Both the position numbers and the translations under genes were made by a program. A stretch of DNA of 64,000 nt from Gemmatimonadota bacterium. GTDB taxonomy: Bacteria > Gemmatimonadota > Gemmatimonadetes > Longimicrobiales > Gaopeijiaceae. Below are positions 8,819 through 16,821 of the stretch, in pieces (position 1 is the stretch's first letter; each line of letters opens with the position of its first letter). The stretch is from assembly GCA_028875075.1 (NCBI GenBank), contig JAPPGF010000031.1:51207-115206 (forward strand). The letters are read 5' to 3'. Below the pieces are notes generated by a model. It did not search any database, was not told the DNA's origin, and saw nothing but the letters and a program-made list of their open reading frames with translations.

Positions 8819-9456
8819 AGACGCATGAACCAGAAGGCCGCGGCATCCCTGAGTACGAACACCGGACTCAATACGGCGAACAGCACCCCGCGAAACGGAG
8901 GCACGAAGACGAGCGCGATGATGACGAGAAACCCGAACCGACCCATCCGGCGATATGCCTGAGCCAGCGGGTCGGGGAGCAGGCGGTGCACCACGTGGGA
9001 GCCGTCCAGCGGCGGGATCGGGATCAGGTTGAAGAAGGCGAGCATCAGGTTGACCGTGATCGCCAGCAGGCAGACGTCGAGCAGGATGGGATCGACGCCC
9101 CCGGGCCCGAGCAGTGCGAGTCCGGTGCCCACGAGAGTGAAAATCAGCGCCAGGGCCAAGTTCGACACGATCCCCGCCATCGAGACACGGATATCGCCGG
9201 CCTTGAGCTCACGGTAATTGCCGGGATCGACCGGCACCGGTTTCGCCCAGCCGAAGAAGACACCGGACTGCGTGAAGATCAGTATCAGCGGGAGGATGAC
9301 CGAGCCGAACGGATCGAGGTGCGGGAGCGGATTGAGGGTGATCCGGCCGAGCCGGTCCGCCGTGAAATCCCCCTCCCTTCTCGCCTGCCAGGCGTGAGCC
9401 ACCTCGTGGATCACGATCGACATCAGGAGGACGGGGCCAAAGATCAGGTATTCCAT
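8809..9456 (-). CDS. Site-2 protease family protein (M50 metalloprotease)
   Basis: Membrane-embedded zinc protease of 215 residues. The zinc-binding HEXXH motif is HEVAHAWQAR at about residues 18-27 within the first helices. The second metal-ligand region appears as NLIPIPPLDGSHVVHRLL near residue 140, where the aspartate of LDG is the third ligand. This is the compact group without PDZ or CBS domains, commonly encoded just before scpA as here. Substrates are unknown; family members cleave transmembrane segments in regulated proteolysis. The gene heads the operon M50-scpA-scpB-rluB. Confidence 0.88.
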   Translation of the reverse strand: MEYLIFGPVLLMSIVIHEVAHAWQARREGDFTADRLGRITLNPLPHLDPFGSVILPLILIFTQSGVFFGWAKPVPVDPGNYRELKAGDIRVSMAGIVSNLALALIFTLVGTGLALLGPGGVDPILLDVCLLAITVNLMLAFFNLIPIPPLDGSHVVHRLLPDPLAQAYRRMGRFGFLVIIALVFVPPFRGVLFAVLSPVFVLRDAAAFWFMRLWS

Positions 9457-9769
9457 GAAGCCGCTGAAGCTATCAGGCCGCCCTGGGCCGGGCCACCGAG
9501 ATTGCGAACCCGGCCATGGTGTCGCCTGACGTCAGCCCTCCCCCCGGCGGAGTGGCGTTCACGGATGATCGAGTCGGGCCGGAGCGGACATCGCGACGTT
9601 GGCGTCGCGAAAGACGCCACGCGGCAGGCGTCTCCCAGGAAACGGCATCCCCTGACATGGATGCCCCCGTGAGACGGGGAGGCCGTCGGCGCTCTCGGGA
9701 CATCCGGACGATGATCCCGACACCGGACGAGTCTCGGAAGGAACGTCAGGACCCGACCGGCCCGTCACC
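9457..9769. other. Intergenic stretch without a supported gene
   Basis: About 313 nt between the site-2 protease start and the end of the alpha-carbonic anhydrase gene, both read on the minus strand. The promoter of the protease-scpAB-rluB operon should lie here. Short frames on both strands are Arg/Ser/Pro-rich and lack homologous features. No clear terminator or repeat was seen. Confidence 0.5.
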
Positions 9770-10468
9770 TCATCGGTGCAATCGTATGGACCGGCCGTTC
9801 AACGGCTGCACCGGGCGCGCGTTCAGTGGATGCAACGCCGCGAAAGCATCCAACTGCGCCTGCGACACAAAGATCGGCTCCGCCATCACCACCCAGCTGA
9901 CAGCTTCCGAGCACGGCGGGGTCGTCAGCGAGCCGGAATAGCGGAAGTAGGCCCGAGCGGCCGGCAAGAGAGAGCGCGGATCGAACCGGGCGAGCGTTCC
10001 CGACGCCGCCCCGGCATCGGGCACGGCTTCCCAGATTCTCTGAATGTTGGGCTCGCTCTCGCCGCGTTCCATAAAGATTGCGATCACGGCGAGGTCACCC
10101 CCCTCGGCCGCATGGACGAAGTGCGCCTCCATCGGAGAGCGGCCTCCCTCGACGGTGTGTTCGGCGGGCGAATGGAAGTGGAACTGACGGAGCGAGTAGC
10201 GCCGGCCCTCCAGAACGATGGAGCTCCCCCCGGCCATTTCGACCTGGACGGTGTGCCCCTGGTCCGCGACCCTCGCCTCCGCGGGCTGCCACCGGATGTC
10301 CAGCCCATCAGCGGCCGCGGCCGGAATCGCGCCCGCCAGATCCACCGGGGACTGCTCCACCCCGGTGTCGCAGACCGAGAAGGAGGGGTCCAGCCCGCCC
10401 CACCTGTCAGGGCCCGTGTCGCCCTGGTAACTCCAGTACACTTCACCTCCGGCGCGCTGTGCGTCCAT
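9770..10468 (-). CDS. Alpha-class carbonic anhydrase, apparently without signal peptide
   Basis: Zinc enzyme of 232 residues interconverting CO2 and bicarbonate. The alpha-class active site is visible: two zinc histidines in LRQFHFHSPAEH (about residues 93-104) and the third in EAHFVHAAEG, plus GVEQSPVDL near the N-terminus and the substrate-pocket block SGSLTTPPCSEAVSWVV. Bacterial alpha-CAs are normally periplasmic with a signal peptide. This frame begins MDAQRAGGEVYW directly at the mature domain, with an in-frame stop (TAG) 14 codons upstream and a good AGAGGAG ribosome binding site. It therefore seems cytosolic. It is divergent from rpsT. Confidence 0.88.
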   Translation of the reverse strand: MDAQRAGGEVYWSYQGDTGPDRWGGLDPSFSVCDTGVEQSPVDLAGAIPAAAADGLDIRWQPAEARVADQGHTVQVEMAGGSSIVLEGRRYSLRQFHFHSPAEHTVEGGRSPMEAHFVHAAEGGDLAVIAIFMERGESEPNIQRIWEAVPDAGAASGTLARFDPRSLLPAARAYFRYSGSLTTPPCSEAVSWVVMAEPIFVSQAQLDAFAALHPLNARPVQPLNGRSIRLHR

Positions 10469-10768
10469 CGGCTCTCCTCTGCGGTGGACCTGCTCCCCAT
10501 CGATTTCGATCTACTGCCGCTGTGGCCGGAGCCGAAGGTCATCCCCCCGGTCGTCCCGCGGACTCGGAATAGGCGGCCCGCGCGTCCGGGACTCCCCCCT
10601 ACCCATCCCAGCAGAGGCTGGAGACCGAGCCCGGGTAGCCGAAGCCATCGCCAAGAGGATCGAGGACTGAAGCGCTCCAGGTCTGCCGGAACGCCGGGGC
10701 GCGGCATTGTTCATGCTCTCGGCCGTGGATATCTTCCCGCTCCCGTAGACGAACCCAGGTACGAACGC
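10469..10768. other. Divergent intergenic region between carbonic anhydrase and rpsT
   Basis: About 300 nt between two divergent genes, so it must hold promoters for both. I found no consensus -35/-10 pair I would stand behind. Reading frames through it are low-complexity shadows. Confidence 0.45.
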
Positions 10769-11032
10769 ATGCCCAATATCGAGAGCGCTCGCAAGCGCAT
10801 GGTCCTGAGCCGACTGGCACGTGACAAGAATCGCCAGGCGCGCTCGCGTCTCCGCACGGCTCTCAAGCGCGTCCGCGACGCGACCGGGGCGGAAGAGGCG
10901 CGGGCCCGACTGCGGGACGCCGTCGTCCTGTTGGACCGAGCCGCCCGGACGCGGCTCCTGCACCCGCACAAGGCGGCCCGCCTCAAGGGCCAGCTCGCCC
11001 GGCGCGTCAGCCGCATGGGCGCCGACGCCTGA
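10769..11032 (+). CDS. rpsT: 30S ribosomal protein S20
   Basis: Small basic ribosomal protein of 87 residues that binds 16S rRNA early in 30S assembly. It begins MPNIESARKRMVLSRLAR, contains the helical NRQARSRLRTALKRV segment, and ends with the S20 hallmark LHPHKAARLKGQLARRV. The ATG at 10769 gives the normal family length; the frame stays open far upstream but only as an antisense shadow of the carbonic anhydrase gene. It is monocistronic, as is usual for rpsT. Confidence 0.95.
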   Translation: MPNIESARKRMVLSRLARDKNRQARSRLRTALKRVRDATGAEEARARLRDAVVLLDRAARTRLLHPHKAARLKGQLARRVSRMGADA

Positions 11033-11052
11033 GCGGGCGGCGGCCGCGCATG

Positions 11053-11069
11053 CGGACCACCACGGTCCG
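11053..11069 (+). terminator. Possible stem-loop after rpsT
   Basis: Perfect 6-bp inverted repeat CGGACC / GGTCCG with a 5-nt loop, 20 nt downstream of the rpsT stop and before the convergent pyrC end. No T-run follows, so intrinsic termination is uncertain. Confidence 0.3.
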
Positions 11070-11132
11070 GATCCATTCGGATCCAGGCTCTCCCGCCTCT
11101 CATCCATCTTCGGTCGCACACCGCACGACGCC

Positions 11133-12458
11133 TTAACCCCAGCCGGCCTCCCACACGATGCGCCCGCCGACCACGGTCAGCACGGCGCGCCCCACCAGAT
11201 CCCACCCCTCGAACGGCGTGTTGCGGCTCTTCGAGAGAAAGTGCTCGGTTCGGACGGTCCAACGCGCCTCGGGATCCATCACCGTAACGTCACCCGCCGA
11301 CCCTTTGCGCAACGTACCGCCGCTCAATCCGAATGCGCGCGCAGGCGCCACGCTCATCCGCTCCACCATCGTCGGCAAGTCGATCAGCCCTCCCCGCACC
11401 AAGTGCGTGTGCACCAGGCCCAGCGAGGTCTCGAGGCCGACGATGCCGTTGGGGGCGTCGTCGAACGGCTGCTCCTTCTCGTCGTAGTGGTGAGGGGCGT
11501 GGTCGGTCGCGAGCACGTCCAGGGTGCCGTCCTTCAGGCCGGCGCGCACCGCTTCCACGTCGGCAGCACTGCGCAGTGGCGGGTTCATCTTGGCGTCGGT
11601 CCGGTAGCCCTCCACGGCTTCGTCGGTGAGCAAGAGGTGATGCGGTGTGGCTTCGGCCGTGACCCGCACCCCGCGCTCCTTGGCGCGCCGGATCGCCTCC
11701 ACGCCCGTCCGGGTCGACACGTGCTGCAGATGGACGTGGCCTCCCGTGAGCTCGGCCACCATCAGGTCGCGCAGTACGTGCGCGTCCTCGCTCGCGTTCG
11801 GCTTGCCCCGGAGCCCGAGGCGCGTGGCCACGAGGCCTTCGTTCATCACGCCGTGGCGCGAAAGGCCGAGGTCTTCGGGATGATCGGCGACGGCGATGTC
11901 GAAGATCCGAGCGTACTCGAGCGCGAGCCGCATCAGCCCCGAGTCCATGACGGGGCACCCGTCGTCGGTGATCGCCACGGCTCCGGCCTCGACCATCTCC
12001 CCGACTTCGGTCAGGCGCTCGCCCTTCTGCCCGACCGAGATGCACCCCAGCGGATAGACGCGTGCGGCACCCGCGCGCTGTCCGGCGGCGAGGACAAAGC
12101 CGACCGAGGCCGGGTCGTCCACGCACGGATCGGTATTGGGCATGGCGCACACGGCGGTGAAGCCGCCGGCCGCGGCCGCTCGCGCCCCCGTGAGGATGGT
12201 CTCCTTGTGCTCGCCGCCCGGCTCTCGCAGGTGGACGTGCACGTCGATCAGCCCCGACGTCACCACGTGTCCCGCGCACTCCACGATTCGTGCATCGTCG
12301 GGCGCGCCGAGCCCCGTCCCGACCGCCTCCACCACACCGTCCGCCAGCAGCACGTCCGTGACTTCATCCAGGCCTTGGGAGGGATCCACCACGCGCCCGC
12401 CCTTGAGCATCAACGGCTGGTGCCCGTCGCTCTCCCGCGTCAAGAGAGGCCCCCGCAC
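11133..12458 (-). CDS. pyrC: Dihydroorotase
   Basis: Third enzyme of pyrimidine synthesis, cyclising carbamoyl-aspartate to dihydroorotate. It is a TIM-barrel amidohydrolase of up to 441 residues (class I type). The metal-binding HxH lies in GLIDVHVHLREPGGEHKET at about residues 68-86. MPNTDP follows, then EATPHHLLLTDEAV, and the catalytic aspartate in ATDHAPHHYDEK. The longest start is a GTG at 12458 immediately after the pyrB stop; an in-frame ATG at 12410 (MLKGGRVVDPSQG) fits typical PyrC N-termini equally well. It is the last gene of the pyrR-pyrB-pyrC operon. Confidence 0.93.
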   Translation of the reverse strand: MRGPLLTRESDGHQPLMLKGGRVVDPSQGLDEVTDVLLADGVVEAVGTGLGAPDDARIVECAGHVVTSGLIDVHVHLREPGGEHKETILTGARAAAAGGFTAVCAMPNTDPCVDDPASVGFVLAAGQRAGAARVYPLGCISVGQKGERLTEVGEMVEAGAVAITDDGCPVMDSGLMRLALEYARIFDIAVADHPEDLGLSRHGVMNEGLVATRLGLRGKPNASEDAHVLRDLMVAELTGGHVHLQHVSTRTGVEAIRRAKERGVRVTAEATPHHLLLTDEAVEGYRTDAKMNPPLRSAADVEAVRAGLKDGTLDVLATDHAPHHYDEKEQPFDDAPNGIVGLETSLGLVHTHLVRGGLIDLPTMVERMSVAPARAFGLSGGTLRKGSAGDVTVMDPEARWTVRTEHFLSKSRNTPFEGWDLVGRAVLTVVGGRIVWEAGWG

Positions 12459-12459
12459 C

Positions 12460-13431
12460 TCACGATTCCGCCGCGTGCTTCGCCGACTCGGCCGTCTCGG
12501 GCGTGCCCCCAGCCAGCAGGTACAGCACGGCCATTCGCACGGCCACGCCGTTGGTCACCTGATTCAGGATCACGGAGCGCGGCCCGTCGGCGACGTCGGA
12601 GTCCATTTCGACACCCCTGTTTATCGGACCGGGATGCAGGATCAGGAGATCCTCGCGGGCACGCTCGAGCCGAGCGCTGGACACACCGTAGAACCGGTTG
12701 TACTCGCGCAGGCTCGGCACGAAGCCGCTCTGCATGCGCTCGAGCTGGAGTCGCAAGACGTTCAGCACGTCGGCCCACTCGATAGCCTCCTCCACACGGC
12801 GGAACACCTGCACACCCAACTCCTGGATGCCGACCGGCAGCAGCGTGGGTGGACCGCACACGCCTACCTCAGCGCCCAACTTGAGGAGGCCGTAGATGTT
12901 CGAGCGTGCGACACGCGAGTGCAGGATGTCGCCGACGATGCACACGCGTGTACCCTCGATCCTGCCCTTGTGGTCACGGATCGTCAGCAGATCGAGCAGG
13001 CCCTGCGTGGGGTGCTCGTGCCAGCCGTCGCCGGCGTTGATCACGTTTGACGGTATGCGCTCGGCCAGGAAGCGCGCGGCGCCGGAAGCTATGTGACGCA
13101 TGACGACCATGTCGATCCGCATCGCTTCCATGTTGCGCGCCGTATCGACCAGCGTCTCGCCTTTGACGACGGAGGACCCGGCAGCCGTCACGTTGACGGT
13201 GTCCGCCGAGAGCCGTTTCTCGGCGAACTCGAACGAGACGCGCGTGCGTGTGGACGGCTCGAAGAACAAGTTGACGATCGTCTTGCCACGCAGGACGGGA
13301 ACCTTCTTGATCGGCCGCTCGCTGATCTCCTTGAACGGCTCGGCGGTGTCGAGGACGGTCCGGATCTGATTCGCGGACAGCGGCTCGAGCCCGACCAGGT
13401 CCTTTCCCAGGTCGGAGACCAGGCGGCTCAA
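12460..13431 (-). CDS. pyrB: Aspartate carbamoyltransferase catalytic subunit
   Basis: Protein of 323 residues that condenses carbamoyl phosphate with aspartate, the committed step of pyrimidine synthesis. The carbamoyl-phosphate loop [19 protein letters not shown] is at about residues 56-74, and the HPTQ motif is in [20 protein letters not shown] near residue 140. The loop [12 protein letters not shown] near residue 280 belongs to the aspartate-binding side. No pyrI is present, so the enzyme is probably the unregulated trimer. It overlaps the end of pyrR by 4 nt and abuts pyrC. Confidence 0.95.
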   Translation of the reverse strand: MSRLVSDLGKDLVGLEPLSANQIRTVLDTAEPFKEISERPIKKVPVLRGKTIVNLFFEPSTRTRVSFEFAEKRLSADTVNVTAAGSSVVKGETLVDTARNMEAMRIDMVVMRHIASGAARFLAERIPSNVINAGDGWHEHPTQGLLDLLTIRDHKGRIEGTRVCIVGDILHSRVARSNIYGLLKLGAEVGVCGPPTLLPVGIQELGVQVFRRVEEAIEWADVLNVLRLQLERMQSGFVPSLREYNRFYGVSSARLERAREDLLILHPGPINRGVEMDSDVADGPRSVILNQVTNGVAVRMAVLYLLAGGTPETAESAKHAAES

Positions 13432-13997
13432 GTGTCCTCCACCGGAGGTTCGATCCCGACGATCTCGACGGCCAACTGCCCGTCGAGCTCCGGCACCAAC
13501 ACGTCGACCCGCTTCCCGTGGCTCAACTCGACGGTGCGTCCGACGCTGTCCGGCTGAATGGGAAGTTCACGCGCGGCGGAGCCGCGGTCGACCAGCACGC
13601 ACAGGTAGATGCGGGTGGGCCGTCCCCAATCCATGAGCTCGTCGAGCGCCGCGCGGATGGTGCGCCCCGTGTACAGCACGTCGTCCACGATCACCACGAC
13701 CTGCCCGTCGATCCCTCCGGCAGGCAAGCGCGATTCGCCCACCACAGGGCGGGGACCGATGACGGCCAAGTCGTCACGGTACAGGGTGATGTCGAGCGAG
13801 CCGATCGGCGGCGGCGTGCCCTCCGCCTTCCGGATCTCCTCTCCCAGGAGGGCCGCGATCTCGTCCCCCCTGCGGTGGATTCCCATGAGCACGAGCCGCC
13901 CGGTGCCGGCGGCGCGCTCGACGATCTCGCGGGCCATCCGGGAAAGGGCACGCCGCACCGCGCGCTCATCCATAAGAGGGGTGCGGGTCTGCGCCAT
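13428..13997 (-). CDS. pyrR: Bifunctional pyr operon regulator / uracil phosphoribosyltransferase
   Basis: Protein of 189 residues of the PyrR family. In other bacteria PyrR binds pyr mRNA in a UMP-dependent way to cause attenuation or block translation, and it also makes UMP from uracil and PRPP. The PRPP-binding loop is [20 protein letters not shown] at about residues 96-115. It is the first gene of the operon. The 115 nt between it and tadA is short for a full antiterminator/terminator system, and I could not recognise a PyrR-binding hairpin there, so the regulatory mode is open. Confidence 0.92.
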   Translation of the reverse strand: MAQTRTPLMDERAVRRALSRMAREIVERAAGTGRLVLMGIHRRGDEIAALLGEEIRKAEGTPPPIGSLDITLYRDDLAVIGPRPVVGESRLPAGGIDGQVVVIVDDVLYTGRTIRAALDELMDWGRPTRIYLCVLVDRGSAARELPIQPDSVGRTVELSHGKRVDVLVPELDGQLAVEIVGIEPPVEDT

Positions 13998-14112
13998 GTT
14001 CGCCGGGCCGGAGTCGGCAGGCCGTTGGGGACCTATTCGAAGGCGGCCAGAAACTGGCGCGCCCCGACCGGCCTGTCAACGCGCACTGGCCCGGCCCTCG
14101 TCCCGTCCCGGG

Positions 14113-14544
14113 CTAGCTCCGACGCCTCCGAAAGAACTCCCGAAGGAGGTCTCCCGAGCGTTCCCCGCCGATCCCGGCCGTTACCAGGCAGCGGTGATTC
14201 AGGCGATCGTCTTGGAGCAGGTTGCCGAGCGAGCCCGCCATCCCGGCTCTCGGGTCGGTGGCCCCGTAGACGACGCGCGGCACCCGGCCCAAGACGATCG
14301 CTCCCGCACACATGGCGCAGGGCTCGAGCGTCACGTAGAGGGTTGCCTCGATCAACCGCCAGTCGCCCAGCCGGAGAGCCGCGCGTCGGAGCGCGATCAC
14401 CTCCGCGTGCGCCGTCGGGTCCGTCATGCTCGCCGTGAGGTTGTGGGCCTCCGCCACTAGCACGCCGCTCCGGACGAGGACGGCACCGACGGGCACCTCG
14501 CCCGCCGCGCGGGCTGCGAGTGCCTGCTCAAACGCGCGCGCCAT
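14113..14544 (-). CDS. tadA: tRNA-specific adenosine deaminase / nucleoside deaminase
   Basis: Zinc cytidine-deaminase-fold enzyme of 143 residues, expected to convert A34 to inosine in tRNA-Arg(ACG). The zinc and catalytic motif HAEVIALRRAA (HAE) is at about residues 45-55, and TLEPCAMCAGAIV (PCxxC) at about 75-87. The TadA-like dimer/substrate segment follows in RVPRVVYGATDPRAG. Related proteins usually have some ten residues before this ATG. The upstream in-frame codons read VDDAHW, which looks homologous, but no ATG/GTG/TTG start was found there, so the true N-terminus is uncertain. It lies 98 nt after the LexA-like gene on the same strand. Confidence 0.88.
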   Translation of the reverse strand: MARAFEQALAARAAGEVPVGAVLVRSGVLVAEAHNLTASMTDPTAHAEVIALRRAALRLGDWRLIEATLYVTLEPCAMCAGAIVLGRVPRVVYGATDPRAGMAGSLGNLLQDDRLNHRCLVTAGIGGERSGDLLREFFRRRRS

Positions 14545-14642
14545 CCAGTGCGCGTCGTCGACTCGGGAAGCCGACGGATCCGCCGGTGTGGGGCGCGGGC
14601 CGGAGCCGACCGCGGGGTCGACGGAGAGGGGGAGACTCGTCG

Positions 14643-15296
14643 TCAGTGGGCGGTCAGGCTCACGTCCGTCGTGCGACGGCCGTCCATCCAGTGGATGAGC
14701 GCGCTGACGCGGCCGACGATCTCGATCTCGGCCGGGTCTTCGACCGCGACGAGTTCCCGGCCCGGCGACAACTCTCTGAGATAGACCCCCCGACCGTTGC
14801 GCGTGATCTGTCGGTAGACCAGGCCCTCGCCGTCACGAACCACGAGGACGGCCCCCTCCTCCACCTCGTCGAAGGAGGCGGGCTCGACTAGCAGATAGTC
14901 TCCCTCGCGTAGCCCCAGCACGGAGAGCGCCTCACCGCGTGCCCGCACGGCAAAAGCTCCCTTGCGGGAGACGAGCTTCCGGTCGAGTGTCAGGTAGCTC
15001 TCGGCTCGGTCCATCCGGTAGCCGCGGCGGTCCGGCAGCTTGCCGAAGCAGGGCAACGACGTCGCATCCGGGTTCAGGTTCACCCCGAGGATACGGACGC
15101 CCCTGGAGCGCGAGGGGTCACGCTCCAGGAATCCCTTCTCGGCCAGCGCCTGGAGGTGCTCCGAAACGATCTTGGTGCTCTTGATGCCGAAACGTTCCCC
15201 GATCTCACGGATCGAAGGCTGGTAGGTGTTCGATTTGAGGTAGTCGACCATGAAGTCCAGGATCTTCCGCTCGATGTGTGTTAGAGCAGTTGGCAT
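14643..15296 (-). CDS. lexA: LexA-like transcriptional repressor with a degenerate protease active site
   Basis: Protein of 217 residues with an N-terminal winged helix (YQPSIREIGERFGIKSTKIV, then ALAEKGFLERDPSRSRGVRI) and a C-terminal S24-type domain. This is the LexA layout and length. The residues needed for RecA-stimulated self-cleavage are missing. The Ala-Gly cleavage bond region reads FGKLPDRRGYR, the catalytic serine of G-x-S-M is replaced in RGEALSVLGLREGDYLL (Ala123), and the catalytic lysine position reads GLVYRQ (Tyr161). DNA binding should be intact but classical SOS derepression should not occur. The ATG at 15296 matches the LexA N-terminus; the longer frame upstream runs into the promoter and the gltX end. 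Confidence 0.82.
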   Translation of the reverse strand: MPTALTHIERKILDFMVDYLKSNTYQPSIREIGERFGIKSTKIVSEHLQALAEKGFLERDPSRSRGVRILGVNLNPDATSLPCFGKLPDRRGYRMDRAESYLTLDRKLVSRKGAFAVRARGEALSVLGLREGDYLLVEPASFDEVEEGAVLVVRDGEGLVYRQITRNGRGVYLRELSPGRELVAVEDPAEIEIVGRVSALIHWMDGRRTTDVSLTAH

Positions 15297-15355
15297 CCGG
15301 GACTCCGAGGGGGGGCCGGCGGGGCGACAGGCCCGTATGACAGCAAGGCACGGCC

Positions 15356-15385
15356 ATCGTAATGCCCTGCTTGAAATCGTGTCAA
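15356..15385 (-). promoter_or_regulatory. Candidate sigma-70-type promoter for the lexA-like gene
   Basis: On the minus strand a perfect -35 hexamer TTGACA (15385-15380) is followed after 18 nt by TACGAT (15361-15356). This is 60 nt upstream of the lexA-like ATG and overlaps the gltX stop codon. No clear LexA box was found around it. Confidence 0.5.
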
Positions 15386-16821
15386 GAAACGCGGGCCGAG
15401 AGTTCGCGGAGGCGACGAAGGGCGTCTTCGACTCGCCCAAGGGAGCGTTCTTTGCCCAGCAGGAACAGAACGTCGAAGATCCCTGGACTGTGCATGCGAC
15501 CGGTCACCGCAACGCGCAACGGGTGGATCAACTTGCCCGCGCCGACGTCGAGCTGAGCGGCTGCGGCGCGCGTCGCTTCCTCGAGCGAAGGCGTGTCCCA
15601 GGCAGTCGTCGCGAGCCTCGCGCGCAGTAGTTTCAGGCGCTCCAACACCGCTGCCGGCTCCTTCGCCCAATGCTTGGCCACCGCGTCCGGCTCGTAGTCG
15701 ATCGCTCCTTCCTCGACGTAGGGTCCGGCCATGTCGGCCAGCTCCTCGACGGTCCGTGCACGCACCTTCAGGAGGTCGATCAGCGCCACGAGCCGCTCCT
15801 CCCGTTCCTCTCGGCCGGCGGCCTCGAGCCTCGAGGCCACGGCGGGGAGCAGCTGCAGGGCGCCGAGCCGAGCCAAGTACCGGCCGTTCAACCACTCGAG
15901 CTTCTCGACGTCGAACACGGCGCTCTTCCTTTGGACGCGCTCGAGGGAGAACGCCTCGACCAGCTCGCTTCGCTCCATCAACTCGCGCTCGTCCCCCGGA
16001 TTCCAGCCGAGCAACGCGATGAAATTGACGAGCGCCTCGGCCAGGATCCCCCTCTCCCGGTACGCCTGCACGGCGGTCGCGCCCTGGCGCTTCGAGAGCC
16101 GCCGGCCGTCGGGCCCCAGGATCATCGGCAGGTGCGTGAACACGGGCACCGGCCGGCCCAGCGCGCGATACAGCAGGATCTGCTTCGGCGTGTTCGAGAC
16201 GTGGTCGTCACCGCGAATCACGTGGGTGATCCGCTGGTCGGCATCGTCGGAGACCACGGCCATGTTGTAGGTGGGCGACCCGTCGCTACGGAGCAGGACC
16301 AGGTCCTCGATGTCTGCGTTCGCGAAGCGGAGTGTTCCGTGCACAAGGTCATCCCAGACCGTCTCGCCCTCGGGCACCCGGAACCGGATCGTGCAGGGCT
16401 CCCCGGCCAGCGCCCGGCACTCCGCCTCGGCCTCGCCGAGTTCCTCCGCCAACGCACGCGGAACTCGGCGCGCACCCGCATTCCCCCTCCGCCCGAGCGC
16501 GGCCCTCAGTTGTTCGGGCGTCGTGAAGTCGCGATAGGCACTGCCCTCCTTCAGGAGTCGCCGTGCGTCGTCCGCCTGGCGGGCGAGGCCGTGGCTCTGG
16601 AAGAGGGGACCCTCATCCCAGTCGAGCCCCAGCCAGTCGAGACCGTCCAGGATCGCGGCCGTGTGGGCCTCGGCCGATCGCTCGCGGTCCGTGTCTTCGA
16701 TTCGAAGTACGAGGCTGCCCCCCGCCTTGCGCGCCAACAGCCAATTGAACAGGGCGGTGCGTGCACTGCCGACATGGAGACGGCCCGTGGGAGCGGGCGC
16801 GAAACGCACGCGCAGGCTCAC
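15382..16821 (-). CDS. gltX: Glutamate--tRNA ligase
   Basis: Class I aminoacyl-tRNA synthetase of 479 residues charging tRNA-Glu. The HIGH-type motif is APAPTGRLHVGSARTALFN near the N-terminus, and the KMSKS-type loop is GRRLSKRQGATAVQAY near residue 240, followed by an all-helical anticodon-binding domain. The start chosen is a GTG at 16821, where GTGA overlaps the glnS stop. It gives VSLRVRFAPAPTG, the normal GluRS N-terminus; the upstream open frame is a glnS shadow. The overlap implies coupled translation of the two synthetases. Confidence 0.93.
   Translation of the reverse strand: MSLRVRFAPAPTGRLHVGSARTALFNWLLARKAGGSLVLRIEDTDRERSAEAHTAAILDGLDWLGLDWDEGPLFQSHGLARQADDARRLLKEGSAYRDFTTPEQLRAALGRRGNAGARRVPRALAEELGEAEAECRALAGEPCTIRFRVPEGETVWDDLVHGTLRFANADIEDLVLLRSDGSPTYNMAVVSDDADQRITHVIRGDDHVSNTPKQILLYRALGRPVPVFTHLPMILGPDGRRLSKRQGATAVQAYRERGILAEALVNFIALLGWNPGDERELMERSELVEAFSLERVQRKSAVFDVEKLEWLNGRYLARLGALQLLPAVASRLEAAGREEREERLVALIDLLKVRARTVEELADMAGPYVEEGAIDYEPDAVAKHWAKEPAAVLERLKLLRARLATTAWDTPSLEEATRAAAAQLDVGAGKLIHPLRVAVTGRMHSPGIFDVLFLLGKERSLGRVEDALRRLRELSARVS

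Noticed and set aside
9776-10768. 418-codon plus-strand frame ending in ribosomal protein S20
   Set aside because: Only the last 87 codons are S20; the rest is antisense to the carbonic anhydrase gene.
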